64,000 nucleotides of DNA from Fictibacillus arsenicus (GCF_001642935.1 NZ_CP016761.1:3720001-3784000), one strand, 5' to 3'; positions 18,310 to 27,415 are shown, numbered from the stretch's first letter. Numbers and translations: made by a program. Notes: a model not told the origin generated them from the letters alone.

Positions 18310-19341
18310 TTAACGGTCGTTATGAAGTATGCGATCCATGACTAACTGAACTAAGTGTCCATCATAAAAGTCAGGCTGTTTTATAACACGAGAAGGATCT
18401 AAGATGCGATCTACCCATTTCCATATTTCATTTCTTGACGTCAAACGCCAAGGGCGAAAATTCCCTTCTCCGCTTTCTTCCTTTTCATTCCATGTATGGG
18501 TCTTGTTCGTCCCGTTTTGAACAGAAAGTTGAATGCCAAATTCTGTTGATAACATTTCCATTTTTCCATTGTCACCATACACGTTGATTTTAATTGTTTG
18601 TCCCCTGCCTCCTTGATAACGAACCCAGCTTGTTTGGAAGCTTGAGATCGCGTTATTGGGCAGCATCGCTGTAAAAAATACCGAATCAGGTGCTTTCTCT
18701 TTATCATTTGTATCTCTTTTTACAATTTGATAGGAAGCTGACAGTGGATGAATAGGTCCGTCAAATAAATAATGTGCCAGATCGATAAGATGGGAACCTA
18801 GGTCAGCCAGAACACCGCCTTCACCACCAAGCTGAATATCCCCTCTCCACCCTGGTGAGGATTGAATACCATAATCACCGGTATATTCAAAATCAGCTTC
18901 AAGTATGTTTCCTATTCTTTTCTCACGCAACTCATTCTTCATCTGCTTAACGGCAGGATTTTCACGGTATGTAAAATTCACTGCATGTATGATAGACGAA
19001 TGAACACCCTCTATTATTCTAGTAGATTCTTCCGTATTTAGGGCTAAAGGCTTCTCACAAATAATGTGCAAGCCCCTCTTTGCTGCCGTTAAGATTATGT
19101 CGGCATGAGTACAGTTCGGCGTTATAATACATACCCCGTCTAAATTCTCGTTATCTATCATTTGTTCGTAAGAAGTATAACTTTTTGCAATGCCGTATTT
19201 TTTAGCCATCAAACGAGCGTTGTTTCCATTCTCACTGCAGATGGCGGTCAACTCAGCTTGAGGATGCATGTTAAGGACGGGTAAATACCATAGATCCGCA
19301 AACCAGCTGGCTCCGATTACACCTATTTTAATCGGTTTCAT
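18310..19341 (-). CDS. Gfo/Idh/MocA family dehydrogenase
   Basis: A 343-residue NAD(P)-dependent sugar or cyclitol dehydrogenase-type protein. The N-terminal Rossmann fold starts IKIGVIGASWFADLW. The family motif is ICEKPLALN with the catalytic Lys, and GGVLADLGSHLIDLAHYLFDG follows in the substrate domain. Its start overlaps the end of the broken paralogue upstream by 4 nt (ATGA), so both were once one translation-coupled unit. Substrate unknown. No transporter or kinase lies beside it to suggest a pathway. Confidence 0.85.
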   Translation of the reverse strand: MKPIKIGVIGASWFADLWYLPVLNMHPQAELTAICSENGNNARLMAKKYGIAKSYTSYEQMIDNENLDGVCIITPNCTHADIILTAAKRGLHIICEKPLALNTEESTRIIEGVHSSIIHAVNFTYRENPAVKQMKNELREKRIGNILEADFEYTGDYGIQSSPGWRGDIQLGGEGGVLADLGSHLIDLAHYLFDGPIHPLSASYQIVKRDTNDKEKAPDSVFFTAMLPNNAISSFQTSWVRYQGGRGQTIKINVYGDNGKMEMLSTEFGIQLSVQNGTNKTHTWNEKEESGEGNFRPWRLTSRNEIWKWVDRILDPSRVIKQPDFYDGHLVQLVMDRILHNDR

Positions 19342-20383
19342 TTTATCACCTCATGCTCAGAGGTGATTCTCGTGTTTTCAAGAATTTGATGAAGTACCTT
19401 TTGATTTTCATAGCCATCATAAAAGGTTGGACAATCCTCTGGTGTAAGACCGTTAATCAAATCTATGAAATCTTCGAGCTGATTTCTTTTATAGGTGACA
19501 GGCACTTCTAAACTTGTTTTATCTCTTGTTTTCTGTTCGTGGTTGAACCGGATCAAATGTATATTGTCAGGTCGCTCACAAGAAAGCTCCATCGTCCCTT
19601 CATCTCCAAAAAGAGTAACCTCTAGTGCGTTCGAAAAACCTACTGCATTCCTTGTTGTCATGAACTGGCCACCGCGATAAACGCTGAATAATCATCAACA
19701 TCTACTTCTTCAATCTGTTTGTTTGCGTCTAGTGATGCTCTTTCTTTTACAAAAGTCGTATTTAAACTCTTAATCTGCTGAAATTCTCCAGCAAAAAAAC
19801 GAGCCGCATCGATCATGTGCGAACCAAGATCCCCAAGTGCGCCAGAACCGGAAAGCGCTTTCTTAAAACGCCAGGTTAAAGGAATTTGAACAGCGGGGAT
19901 GCCCCAATCCTGTAAATAACGGATAGAGATATGCCGCAGCTTGCCGATCTTGTTCTGCTGAAGTAAATCTTTCGCATAGCGGAACGAAGCAACATAACGG
20001 TAAGAAAACCCAACCATGCATGGAATAGGCTGTTTTTCGTATTGCTTTTTAAGTTCTATAGCCTCTTCAAAGTTTAATGTAAATGGTTTCTCTGTCATAA
20101 GCGGTTTTTGATGCTGTATACAATTACTGATTATTTCAGCGTGTAGATAGTTAGGTACGATTGAAATGACAGCATCTACCTCTGAATCTTTGATCAGTTC
20201 CTCATAATCTTCATATCTCTTATTCTGAGGAATATCCAGCTTGTCTCCAATCACCTGAAGCTGCTCTTTATTCACATCTGATATAGCGCCCACCGAAACA
20301 TTTTTTAATTGAGATAAAAGATAGATATGATGATTTGCCATGCCTCCTAAACCAATTAAGCCGATTGAAATATGATTTGTCAT
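19338..20383 (-). pseudogene. Frameshifted Gfo/Idh/MocA dehydrogenase
   Basis: The first part (from 20383 or 20392) carries the Rossmann motif IGLIGLGGMANHH, MTEKPFTLN and GALGDLGSHMIDAARFF, but stops after VDDYSAFIAVASS at 19658. The rest of the family domain (RGGQFMTTRNAVGF to the C-terminus at 19338) continues in another frame. The family normally reads as DDYSAFIAVYRGGQFMTTRN here. That sequence is restored by adding 10 nt that would duplicate TTTATCGC, consistent with a deletion between two short direct repeats near 19672. A sequencing error cannot be excluded. The second fragment starts ATG at 19661 without a clear ribosome site, although it overlaps the stop as ATGA. Confidence 0.8.
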
Positions 20384-20501
20384 CTTCTTCATTCCTCCTT
20401 GTTTCGTTACACCCTCTATACAAGAAAAACTGAAAAATACCTTCTTATTTCTTCAACTTCGGAAATTAATTACACGATTATTAGAAAATAATACGATAAG
20501 A

Positions 20502-20978
20502 TTATATATCTAAGTGCAGCACATATTGAGGTCCAACCGGTCCGTGTTTGATCTGACCGCGGTCTTGAAAACCTGCCTTTTCATATAATTGTTTGGCAGA
20601 TTCGTTTTTAAAGTTTACCGATAAAATTAATTCATTGATTTCAGGATAATGGTTAGAAACAAATGCTGGCAGCTGCAGCATCGCTTCTTTCGCATATCCT
20701 TTTCCCTGCTCAGACTGATTGATTGACAGGGCACGGATTACCATAGCCTGAGGGTTCGCTGTAAAATCCCGGATATTCTCCCCAGCATGCAGAACAAAAA
20801 AGCCTACTGGCACGTCTGATTCCGTGATAACCACTGGATTTCGGCTAGGATCTTCTTCGCATATTTTCAAGGCATCACTTGGCATGGCGGTAAACTTCTT
20901 TTGGTCTTCTACTAGATAGAAGGCATTAAGAGCTTCACGATGAATTTCTTCAAAAAAAGTGAGTGCAACGTTCCCCAT
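20502..20978 (-). CDS. GNAT family N-acetyltransferase
   Basis: A 158-residue cytoplasmic acetyltransferase. The acetyl-CoA site is seen as VIRALSINQSEQGKGYAKEA (Q/RxxGxG/A), and the C-terminal motif NESAKQLYEKAGF is present. The ATG at 20978 is 8 nt from AGGGG; an upstream ATG at 20984 is too close to it. Substrate unknown; GNAT genes of this size act on amines or small antibiotics. It sits 20 bp behind the SGNH esterase gene, probably in one unit. Confidence 0.85.
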   Translation of the reverse strand: MGNVALTFFEEIHREALNAFYLVEDQKKFTAMPSDALKICEEDPSRNPVVITESDVPVGFFVLHAGENIRDFTANPQAMVIRALSINQSEQGKGYAKEAMLQLPAFVSNHYPEINELILSVNFKNESAKQLYEKAGFQDRGQIKHGPVGPQYVLHLDI

Positions 20979-20998
20979 ATTCATAACCCCTGTCGTTT

Positions 20999-21595
20999 TT
21001 ATAGATCAATCAATGATTCTGCTGCTTTTAGCCAAGCTTTCGCCATCAGTTCATTCCCTTTTTTTCTCATATGTACACCGTCTGTTGTCAATGAAACATC
21101 AGGCTTTTTTGTTAGGTGGCTGATGAAAATGTCATGTGTTGGGACGAGTACTGCGTCAAACTCCACCGCTAGCTTCCGAACGGCATCAACATACGGGATC
21201 AGCATCTGGTTTCCTTGAGATTGCGGGTTCTCTTTTATGATCGTCGGTTCCATGAGTACAAGCTTTGTGGTGGCGGGAAGCTGTGACAACAGGTCACGAT
21301 AGACCTCTTCAAATTTAGAAACATCAATCTGAGCAAGATCTGGGCTATCCAGCTGTCTCCAAACATCATTGATTCCTATGGAAACTGATAAAAGATCAGG
21401 CTCTAGATCAATAACATCCCGCTCCCAGCGGAAAGCAAGGTCTGTAACGCGATGTCCATTGACGCCTTTGTTGATCACCTTAACATCCTCTGGCAGCACT
21501 TCTTTAATCATGCGGACATAGCCGTTCCCCAGTCTTTCAGGATCAGTATTTTTAATAGAAGCTGTGATGCTGTCACCGATAAAAATAATTTTCAA
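20999..21595 (-). CDS. SGNH/GDSL family esterase
   Basis: A 198-residue hydrolase without signal peptide. Block I is FIGDSITAS with the nucleophile Ser, block II has NKGVNGHRV, block III is GINDVWR, and block V is DGVHMRKKG with the catalytic Asp and His. The fold is that of cytoplasmic lysophospholipase/acetylesterase-like enzymes. Natural substrate unknown. It is the first gene of a leftward pair with the acetyltransferase, divergent from the methyltransferase at 21721. Confidence 0.88.
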   Translation of the reverse strand: MKIIFIGDSITASIKNTDPERLGNGYVRMIKEVLPEDVKVINKGVNGHRVTDLAFRWERDVIDLEPDLLSVSIGINDVWRQLDSPDLAQIDVSKFEEVYRDLLSQLPATTKLVLMEPTIIKENPQSQGNQMLIPYVDAVRKLAVEFDAVLVPTHDIFISHLTKKPDVSLTTDGVHMRKKGNELMAKAWLKAAESLIDL

Positions 21596-21720
21596 GGCTG
21601 TTTCCCCCTCCGGTTCGTTTTTTCTTATTTTACCATGTGTGTGAATAAAACATGATTTAAAGGATTTTGGACAGCTGTTTTGGAATACATATAGAAAATC
21701 CTTTTTACAGGAGGAAGAAC

Positions 21721-22755
21721 ATGATTGAAACTGCTGTTCATCGCCCAGTTACATTAGGTCAGACGGAAAAGATGCCGTCCTACCGTATGGATTTGCGGCA
21801 ATATAAAAATCAGAAAGAATATGAGAAGTTTGTAAAAGTAAATACGGTGAATGACTGGTCGACCGTTTCTTGGAAAGACATCGGGAAGCCGTATGAAGTG
21901 ACTTCGTTTTCTAAAGATAAACTGGATTGGGAGGAAGAGCATGGCAAGACCCTGCCTGTTCACACCTCTTGGACGATGTTCAACCAGTCTTTTCATGAGT
22001 GGTTTTCGAAGGATGTTCCTGCTGAAATCCACGAAAAGAAAGGTGCCTTTTTTCATAGTTTAAAAAGCTTTAAGCCTTCTGAAGTAAAAGTAGCGCTCGG
22101 AGATTATATTCGCATTCATTTATGGAATTATGTTCACCGGGTACAGGATGGCATTTGGGATCCTCGCGGGAAACGAGCGTTGTTTGAAGGGCTGGATATT
22201 CAAAAGCCTCGCATTTTATTTTTAGGTGCGGCTGAAGGTTATGAGGCGATGCAGCTATCTGCGATGTATCCAGGCGGTGAAGTCGTGATGGTCGATTATG
22301 ATGCGTTCTGCCGGGATGCGAGGTTTGCAGAGTTCCCTGAATCCTATCCGTTCTTGGGGAAAAATCCTAGTACAGGCGGAGAAAAAGTTTATTTTAAAGA
22401 CGATTTTAAAATTTCGTATGTGGTGGATGACATTCGCAATCTTTCCTTTGGAGCGGAGTTTGATATCGTGCTGAGTGTCGGTTTGCTTGAGCACTTCCCA
22501 GATTCTATGAAGGCTGAGGTTGTGGAGTGGCACCGGAAGTTCTTAAAACCGGGTGGCTATATTGTGATGACAACTCCGCGAGCCCAGCTTCGGTCTAAGC
22601 TGTATTACGAAATCATGGCGGATGTGATGAACCATACGTACCGGGAGCTCATGACGCTGGAGCAGATGGGGCTTTATTTGTACGAGAACGGACTGGATAT
22701 AATGAATCACGGTTATATAAAAGTGCACAATGGGATTGTGGCGAGGGCGAAATAA
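21721..22755 (+). CDS. Class I SAM-dependent methyltransferase
   Basis: A 344-residue protein; ATG 6 nt after AGGAGG. The N-terminal ~150 residues match no family I recognise. The SAM fold follows: motif I ILFLGAAEGYEAMQL, the acidic end of strand 2 VVMVDYDAF, motif IV FDIVLSVGLLEHFPD, and KPGGYIVMTTPR. The GLLEHF element is typical of small-molecule or lipid methyltransferases. It begins a rightward trio on the strand opposite to most of the region. Substrate unknown. Confidence 0.8.
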   Translation: MIETAVHRPVTLGQTEKMPSYRMDLRQYKNQKEYEKFVKVNTVNDWSTVSWKDIGKPYEVTSFSKDKLDWEEEHGKTLPVHTSWTMFNQSFHEWFSKDVPAEIHEKKGAFFHSLKSFKPSEVKVALGDYIRIHLWNYVHRVQDGIWDPRGKRALFEGLDIQKPRILFLGAAEGYEAMQLSAMYPGGEVVMVDYDAFCRDARFAEFPESYPFLGKNPSTGGEKVYFKDDFKISYVVDDIRNLSFGAEFDIVLSVGLLEHFPDSMKAEVVEWHRKFLKPGGYIVMTTPRAQLRSKLYYEIMADVMNHTYRELMTLEQMGLYLYENGLDIMNHGYIKVHNGIVARAK

Positions 22756-22780
22756 GGAATTTTAGCGAAGGGTGGTCGTT

Positions 22781-23830
22781 ATGAAAGTTGGGACGGCACG
22801 AGCAATTGCTGCTGAATGGGTGATGCTACATTTGAGTGAAGAGCCATGGTTTCGCGGAGCATATTTCAGCGGTTCCACGATACATCTAAACGAAAATGAG
22901 GAAATGTCAGCAGCTTCTGACATGGATGTTGTTGTCGCTATGGCTCGTGATGAAACACCTCTGAAACTTGGAAAATTTCGATATGAGGGCGTTCTGATCG
23001 AAATTACGTATTTGTCATGGAGTAAGCTTCAATCGGGTGAAGATGTGCTGACAGACTATCATCTTGCAGGGAGCTTTCGAGTAAACACCATCATTAGCGA
23101 TCCCACCGGACATTTGGAAAAATTGCAACACGATGTTTCAGTTCATTTTACGGAGGAAGCTTGGGTTCTTTGCAGGTGTGAGAATGCTCGCCTTCGAATT
23201 GAGCATGGGTTGAAGTCTATTCATCCCCAGGACCCTTGGCATGATCAAGTGACCTCTTGGCTGTTTCCGACAGGCGTGACTACTCATGTCATTCTAGTAG
23301 CAGCCCTTCAGAATCCAACGGTTAGGCTGCGTTATTTGAAGGTCCGAGATGTCTTGAAGGAGTATGGTTACGAGGACGTTTATTCCGAGCTGCTTAAATT
23401 GTTGGGTGTCTGGGATATGACTGCGGAACGGGTAGAGCTTCATTTACGTGCGCTGGAACAAACATTTGACGCCGCTGTTTCGGTATCTAGGACTCCTTTC
23501 TTCTTTAGCAGTGATATTACGGCGGAAGCACAGCCGATTGTAATTGACGGAAGCCGCGACCTTATACGATCGGGATTCCACCGGGAAGCTGTTTTCTGGA
23601 TGGTTGCGACTTTTGCACGCTGCCATAAAATTTTTGAAGTGGACGGTAGTAATGAAATTCAATTGAAACATCGTCCAGCTTTTGATGCGATGGTTGCAGA
23701 CCTTGGAATATTTTCAACAAATGATTTAACTCGGAGGGCTGAAGACGTTCTGGATTTCTTGCCTAGACTTTGGGAGACAGCTGAGTTAATTATTTCTGCA
23801 AACCAACATATTTTTAAAAAGAAACATTAA
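22781..23830 (+). CDS. Nucleotidyltransferase-fold protein, uncharacterised
   Basis: A 349-residue cytoplasmic protein. Residues 25–55 read FSGSTIHLNENEEMSAASDMDVVV. This resembles the GS…DxD active-site pattern of the pol-beta nucleotidyltransferase superfamily, which includes aminoglycoside nucleotidyltransferases. The helical remainder matches nothing I know. The ATG at 22781 follows AAGGGTGG; an in-frame GTG at 22772 is less likely. It starts 25 bp after the methyltransferase gene and is probably cotranscribed. Drug modification, tRNA-type transfer and a non-catalytic role are all possible. Confidence 0.6.
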   Translation: MKVGTARAIAAEWVMLHLSEEPWFRGAYFSGSTIHLNENEEMSAASDMDVVVAMARDETPLKLGKFRYEGVLIEITYLSWSKLQSGEDVLTDYHLAGSFRVNTIISDPTGHLEKLQHDVSVHFTEEAWVLCRCENARLRIEHGLKSIHPQDPWHDQVTSWLFPTGVTTHVILVAALQNPTVRLRYLKVRDVLKEYGYEDVYSELLKLLGVWDMTAERVELHLRALEQTFDAAVSVSRTPFFFSSDITAEAQPIVIDGSRDLIRSGFHREAVFWMVATFARCHKIFEVDGSNEIQLKHRPAFDAMVADLGIFSTNDLTRRAEDVLDFLPRLWETAELIISANQHIFKKKH

Positions 23831-23857
23831 CAATAACAAATTTTGCGAGGAAACGAA

Positions 23858-24412
23858 ATGATGAATCAAAATGAGGGACATCATAATAAACTCCAAAAGT
23901 TATATGAAACACAAAAAGTTGCTTTGTATGTGTTGTTGGGACTTATTTATTCGGGTTTCTTAGGAACTCAGCTTGGGAGGATCCAAGCGATTTCTGACTT
24001 TAATTATACGCTGCATGAATTATTGTTTGTACCAGCGACATTGGCACTTTACCTTGGACCTGTCATGTTTCTCGTTTATTTTTATCTTCTTATAAAATAT
24101 ATAAAAAAACGTGAAAGAGGTCATTGGGGCATTAAATCAGCCGCCAAAACCATTTCGGTCATAGCTTCTATTGTGGCGATTCTAATCATTATGAATCATC
24201 AATCCCACGAAGTATCAACAGCCGGTATTTTTGTTTTAGAACAGAAACATCTTGTAGAGGGAAAATATTATTTAGTGATTGATGAAAGACAGATTAAGGT
24301 CTCTAGGAATGAATACCAGTTAGCTGAAGTTGAAAATGAGTATCTTGTAAGTTTCATTTGGAATTCACGCTCTAAAAAAGGTATCCTGGAAACGATTGAA
24401 CCAGTTAAATAA
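23858..24412 (+). CDS. Small integral membrane protein, unknown
   Basis: A 184-residue protein with an N-terminal hydrophilic stretch. Three predicted membrane helices follow (about residues 25–43, 58–85 and 105–120) with a basic loop (KYIKKRERG). The C-terminal soluble part contains a beta-rich stretch (GKYYLVIDERQIKVSRNEY) resembling a small SH3-like or OB-like domain. The start ATG is 7 nt from GAGG. It is the third gene of the rightward trio and ends at a strong terminator. Not recognised. Confidence 0.6.
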   Translation: MMNQNEGHHNKLQKLYETQKVALYVLLGLIYSGFLGTQLGRIQAISDFNYTLHELLFVPATLALYLGPVMFLVYFYLLIKYIKKRERGHWGIKSAAKTISVIASIVAILIIMNHQSHEVSTAGIFVLEQKHLVEGKYYLVIDERQIKVSRNEYQLAEVENEYLVSFIWNSRSKKGILETIEPVK

Positions 24413-24420
24413 AAAAGGTC

Positions 24421-24453
24421 GCACACATATATGACGATATGTGTGCTTTTTTT
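24421..24453 (+). terminator. Terminator of the methyltransferase trio
   Basis: GCACACATAT and ATATGTGTGC form a 10-bp stem with a TTTTTTT tail. Confidence 0.9.
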
Positions 24454-24561
24454 GTCGTAAAAATAAAAAGGTAGGAAAATGAAGCTTGAATTGGAGCATT
24501 CCCTATTAGACATTTGCTCCATTTCTAACTTTTATGATAATTGTGTGGGGACAGTCCCCCC

Positions 24562-24987
24562 TTATTTACCTAGAGCAAATGTGATTTCTACTTCGCATGC
24601 TACCTGTCCATCAACCGTTGCGATTCCTTTGCCTTTACCGATCGAACCGCGTACGCGTGTCATCTCGACTTCTAGACGAAGCTGGTCGCCTGGTACGACT
24701 TGCTTTTTAAAGCGGCAGTTGTCGATGCCCGCAAAAAATGCAAGCTTCCCGCGGTTTTCTTCTTTTTTCAGCATAGCTACAGCTCCTACTTGAGCAAGAG
24801 CTTCGACGATCAACACGCCTGGCATTACCGGGTACTCAGGGAAGTGGCCGTTAAAAAATTCTTCATTTGCTGTTACATTTTTGATACCGACTGCACGCTG
24901 TCCTTCATCTATTTCTAGAATGCGGTCAATTAACAAGAATGGATAACGATGCGGGATAATTTCTTTAATTTCTTCGATGGTTAACAT
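24562..24987 (-). CDS. fabZ: 3-hydroxyacyl-ACP dehydratase FabZ
   Basis: A 141-residue hot-dog enzyme that dehydrates 3-hydroxyacyl-ACP in fatty acid elongation. The active-site His is in [14 protein letters not shown] and the active-site Glu in [12 protein letters not shown]. The N-terminal [12 protein letters not shown] is diagnostic. It is the homologue of ywpB in Bacillus subtilis, found in the same place beside flhP. An apparent FapR operator precedes it. Confidence 0.97.
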   Translation of the reverse strand: MLTIEEIKEIIPHRYPFLLIDRILEIDEGQRAVGIKNVTANEEFFNGHFPEYPVMPGVLIVEALAQVGAVAMLKKEENRGKLAFFAGIDNCRFKKQVVPGDQLRLEVEMTRVRGSIGKGKGIATVDGQVACEVEITFALGK

Positions 24988-25034
24988 GGTCTACATCACC
25001 TTTCTTCTATTCACTTTTTTATTATTTGTTTTTT

Positions 25035-25040
25035 ATTATA
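25035..25040 (-). promoter_or_regulatory. -10 box of the fabZ promoter
   Basis: TATAAT on the minus strand, 48 bp before the fabZ start. The -35 region would be covered by the FapR site at 25047–25066 and is weak. Confidence 0.5.
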
Positions 25041-25046
25041 CTTGGT

Positions 25047-25066
25047 ATTGTTACCTGGTACTAATT
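25047..25066. promoter_or_regulatory. FapR operator upstream of fabZ
   Basis: On the minus strand AATTAGTACCAGGTAACAAT resembles the FapR box (ATTAGTACCTnnTAnnTAAT). It sits over the expected -35 region. FapR represses lipid genes until malonyl-CoA accumulates, so this would link fabZ to that switch. Confidence 0.65.
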
Positions 25067-25070
25067 ATAA

Positions 25071-25110
25071 TCAAAAGAAAAACAATGACTCTGTAAATCT
25101 GCCATTGTTT
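25071..25110 (-). terminator. Terminator after the flhO-flhP-EpuA unit
   Basis: AAACAATG and CATTGTTT arms followed by a T-rich tract on the minus strand. Confidence 0.75.
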
Positions 25111-25123
25111 TATTATTATATCT

Positions 25124-25420
25124 TTACTTCTCTTTTTCTACAAGGTCGATAATGTGTGTCCAAGTTTCCTTCTCAAAGACATTCATCGGCTTTCCGTCAC
25201 CGATCACACCATAGCCCACCATTGTACCAATCGCAAAACAAACCACGATTCCGCAGATCAGCAGCAAAAGCCGAAGCCAGATCGGAAAGCTTCTCTTTGT
25301 GCCGCGGTGGATTAGTTTCTTCTTTTCTTCCTTTGAAGAACTCTTTTTCTCCTGATAGCGCTGTGTTTTTTGATTTTCTTTTTTATTTAACTCTTGCTCA
25401 TGCATTTCATTCGTTGTCAT
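25124..25420 (-). CDS. EpuA-like small membrane protein (often annotated RNA polymerase beta-like)
   Basis: A 98-residue protein. A highly charged Lys/Glu/Gln N-terminus (residues 1–45) precedes one membrane helix (about 48–70). A conserved tail GYGVIGDGKPMNVFEKETW follows. This is the small family (PF11772 type) that databases often mislabel as a DNA-directed RNA polymerase beta subunit. No polymerase motif is present. It is located directly behind flhP, as in other Bacillus genomes. Function unknown. Confidence 0.75.
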   Translation of the reverse strand: MTTNEMHEQELNKKENQKTQRYQEKKSSSKEEKKKLIHRGTKRSFPIWLRLLLLICGIVVCFAIGTMVGYGVIGDGKPMNVFEKETWTHIIDLVEKEK

Positions 25421-25435
25421 ACAAACCTACCCCAT

Positions 25436-26263
25436 TTAGCGAAGCCCGTTTACTAACCCCATCATCTGGTCAGCAATTGTAAGAGAACGCGCGTTAAATT
25501 GATATGAACGTTGTGTCTGAATCAGTTCCGTCATCTCAGTAGAAATGTTCACGTTGGAAGACTCCAATACGCCTTGCTGAACGAAGTTGCCTGCTCCAGC
25601 TTCTATTTCCTCAATTACTTGATTTAACGGAATGCCTTGTGGCGCTTGGAAATTATGTCCGACTGCAAGCATCAGCTGCGGCCGAATAATATTCGCAAGT
25701 GCTAGCTGTCCTGATTCAACAACCGCTCCATTATTTAACGTTACCGAAACTTGGCCGTTTTGTCCAATGGTAATTTTATTATGGTCACTAGGAATCGTGA
25801 TTGGGCCGTTCACACCCATCACACGATTACCTTCTGACGTAACGAGTTCCATCTCATCAGGATTTCCTGCAGACGGCGATAAGTAAAACGCACCGTCACG
25901 AGTATATTGAACAACTTCTCCGCCATTATTATCCGTCGTTTGAATCTGAAAAAACAACCCTGGCTGCGTAAGTGCCACATCGAGCAAACGGCCTGTTTGC
26001 TGCAATGTTCCTGATTCTAAACTAACCGCTGTCGAAGAAATACGCGCGCCGCTCCCAAGCCGGATGCCGTTCGGAGTCAATCGTCCATCTTCTGTAGGGT
26101 TTAGAGCCTTACTCTCCATCTGCTGAAAAAGCAGATCAGAAAACTGTGCTTCCCGTCGTTTGTAGCCGTTCGTCGTGCTGTTCGCCATATTATTTGAAAT
26201 GGTATCCAGCTTGTGCTGAAGCTGTCCCATCGTCACTGCTGCTGAAATCATAGACTGGTTCAT
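25436..26263 (-). CDS. flhP: Flagellar rod/hook-basal body protein FlhP
   Basis: A 275-residue FlgE/F/G family rod protein. The N-terminal motif TISNNMANSTTNGYKRREAQFSD and the C-terminal VLESSNVNISTEMTELIQTQRSYQFNAR are the paired coiled-coil ends typical of axial flagellar proteins. It lies 11 bp after flhO. With FlhO it is needed for hook assembly in B. subtilis. Export is by the flagellar type III apparatus, so no signal peptide is expected. Confidence 0.95.
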   Translation of the reverse strand: MNQSMISAAVTMGQLQHKLDTISNNMANSTTNGYKRREAQFSDLLFQQMESKALNPTEDGRLTPNGIRLGSGARISSTAVSLESGTLQQTGRLLDVALTQPGLFFQIQTTDNNGGEVVQYTRDGAFYLSPSAGNPDEMELVTSEGNRVMGVNGPITIPSDHNKITIGQNGQVSVTLNNGAVVESGQLALANIIRPQLMLAVGHNFQAPQGIPLNQVIEEIEAGAGNFVQQGVLESSNVNISTEMTELIQTQRSYQFNARSLTIADQMMGLVNGLR

Positions 26264-26274
26264 GCGTGATCCCC

Positions 26275-27096
26275 CTAGCCGATTCGGCCAATTTCATTTG
26301 CGGCTTTTTCCATCGTACGGTCATAGGCTTGAAGCACTTTTTGATTCGCTTCAAATGCACGGTATGCCGTCAGCATCTCCGTCATCGTCTGTTCTGTGTT
26401 CACGTTGGAGCGTTCAATAAAACCTTGCTGCAGGTTATACGTGATCGCCGGGTTGCCGATAGCGCTAGCCGCTTCTCCATCTAGTCTGAAAAGCCCTGTT
26501 CCCTCTTTTACTAGATTGTTAGGATTCACCACATACGCAACATCGATCTGTCCTGCAACGGTACCGTTATCGATCACCTGGCCTTCCTTGTTAACTGTAA
26601 AATTATCGCTTGTTACTGTGATTTGTTCTCCATCCGTCCCAAGAACATAATGCCCTTCAGGCGTTACTAAACTGCCCTCTGCATCAACTGAGAAATGACC
26701 GTTTCGTGTAAAACGCTCCTGTCCATTTGCGTTCAACCGGAAAAAGAGTCCGCCTGGAAGCCCTGTTTCAGGATCGGCCGGTACTTGTCCTTGTAAAAGA
26801 GCAACATCCGTTTTGATTCCTGTCTCGCGAAGATCTCCTTGCATGAAGTTCGGTGTCGTCTCTTGAACATATACTCCCGTTGAAAGTATTCCAACCGGGT
26901 GATTGTTCGGAATTTTATTACCGTTCATTTCGGTTTGTCCCATATGCTGAAGAAGCATTGTAGGGAACGTGCGCAGACTTGCGTTGTCTGCTTTATATCC
27001 AGGTGTATTGGCATTTGCCATATTGTTCGTTAAAATTTCTTGTTTGCGCTGCTGTGCCAGCATTCCGGCTGCAGCATTATAAAAGCCTCTTAACAC
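26275..27096 (-). CDS. flhO: Flagellar rod/hook-basal body protein FlhO
   Basis: A 273-residue FlgF/G-type rod protein, the paralogue of FlhP. The start is a GTG at 27096 (LRGFYNAAAGM), 8 nt from AGGAGG; the open frame runs on to 27141 without support. It carries ILTNNMANANTPGYKADN near the N-terminus and ERSNVNTEQTMTEMLTAYRAFEANQ at the C-terminus. It is the first gene of the flhO-flhP unit. Confidence 0.95.
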   Translation of the reverse strand: MLRGFYNAAAGMLAQQRKQEILTNNMANANTPGYKADNASLRTFPTMLLQHMGQTEMNGNKIPNNHPVGILSTGVYVQETTPNFMQGDLRETGIKTDVALLQGQVPADPETGLPGGLFFRLNANGQERFTRNGHFSVDAEGSLVTPEGHYVLGTDGEQITVTSDNFTVNKEGQVIDNGTVAGQIDVAYVVNPNNLVKEGTGLFRLDGEAASAIGNPAITYNLQQGFIERSNVNTEQTMTEMLTAYRAFEANQKVLQAYDRTMEKAANEIGRIG

Positions 27097-27275
27097 GGAG
27101 TATTCCTCCTGTAATTGTAATCTGGACACAAAATGTCTCATCGGTCATATCGACAGATTTTTACATTTCTTAATAAGATTCTGCGAAAAATGACGGATTC
27201 CTTTTTAAAATGAGGAATTTGTACCAGAAGATTGATAGCGGTCGTTTTGTCGAAAAGCCTATAAATGAAAAATTT

Positions 27276-27350
27276 TTGAAGGCTCATAAATCTAATTGAA
27301 GGACCATAAAAAATTTTGAAGGCTTATAAATTCAACTGAAGGATCATAAC
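27276..27350. repeat. Periodic array B: four TTGAAGGcTcATAAA words, exactly 20 bp apart
   Basis: Unit starts are 27276, 27296, 27316 and 27336. The units are TTGAAGGCTCATAAA, TTGAAGGACCATAAA, TTGAAGGCTTATAAA and CTGAAGGATCATAAC. A weaker unit (GAAAAGCCTATAAA) precedes them. The array lies between flhO and the mbl terminator. Confidence 0.85.
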
Positions 27351-27415
27351 TCTTCAGATATTAAAATAAATAGGTTGCTTGGCACTCGCCAAGCTTCTTC
27401 ACTAACCTAAAAACC

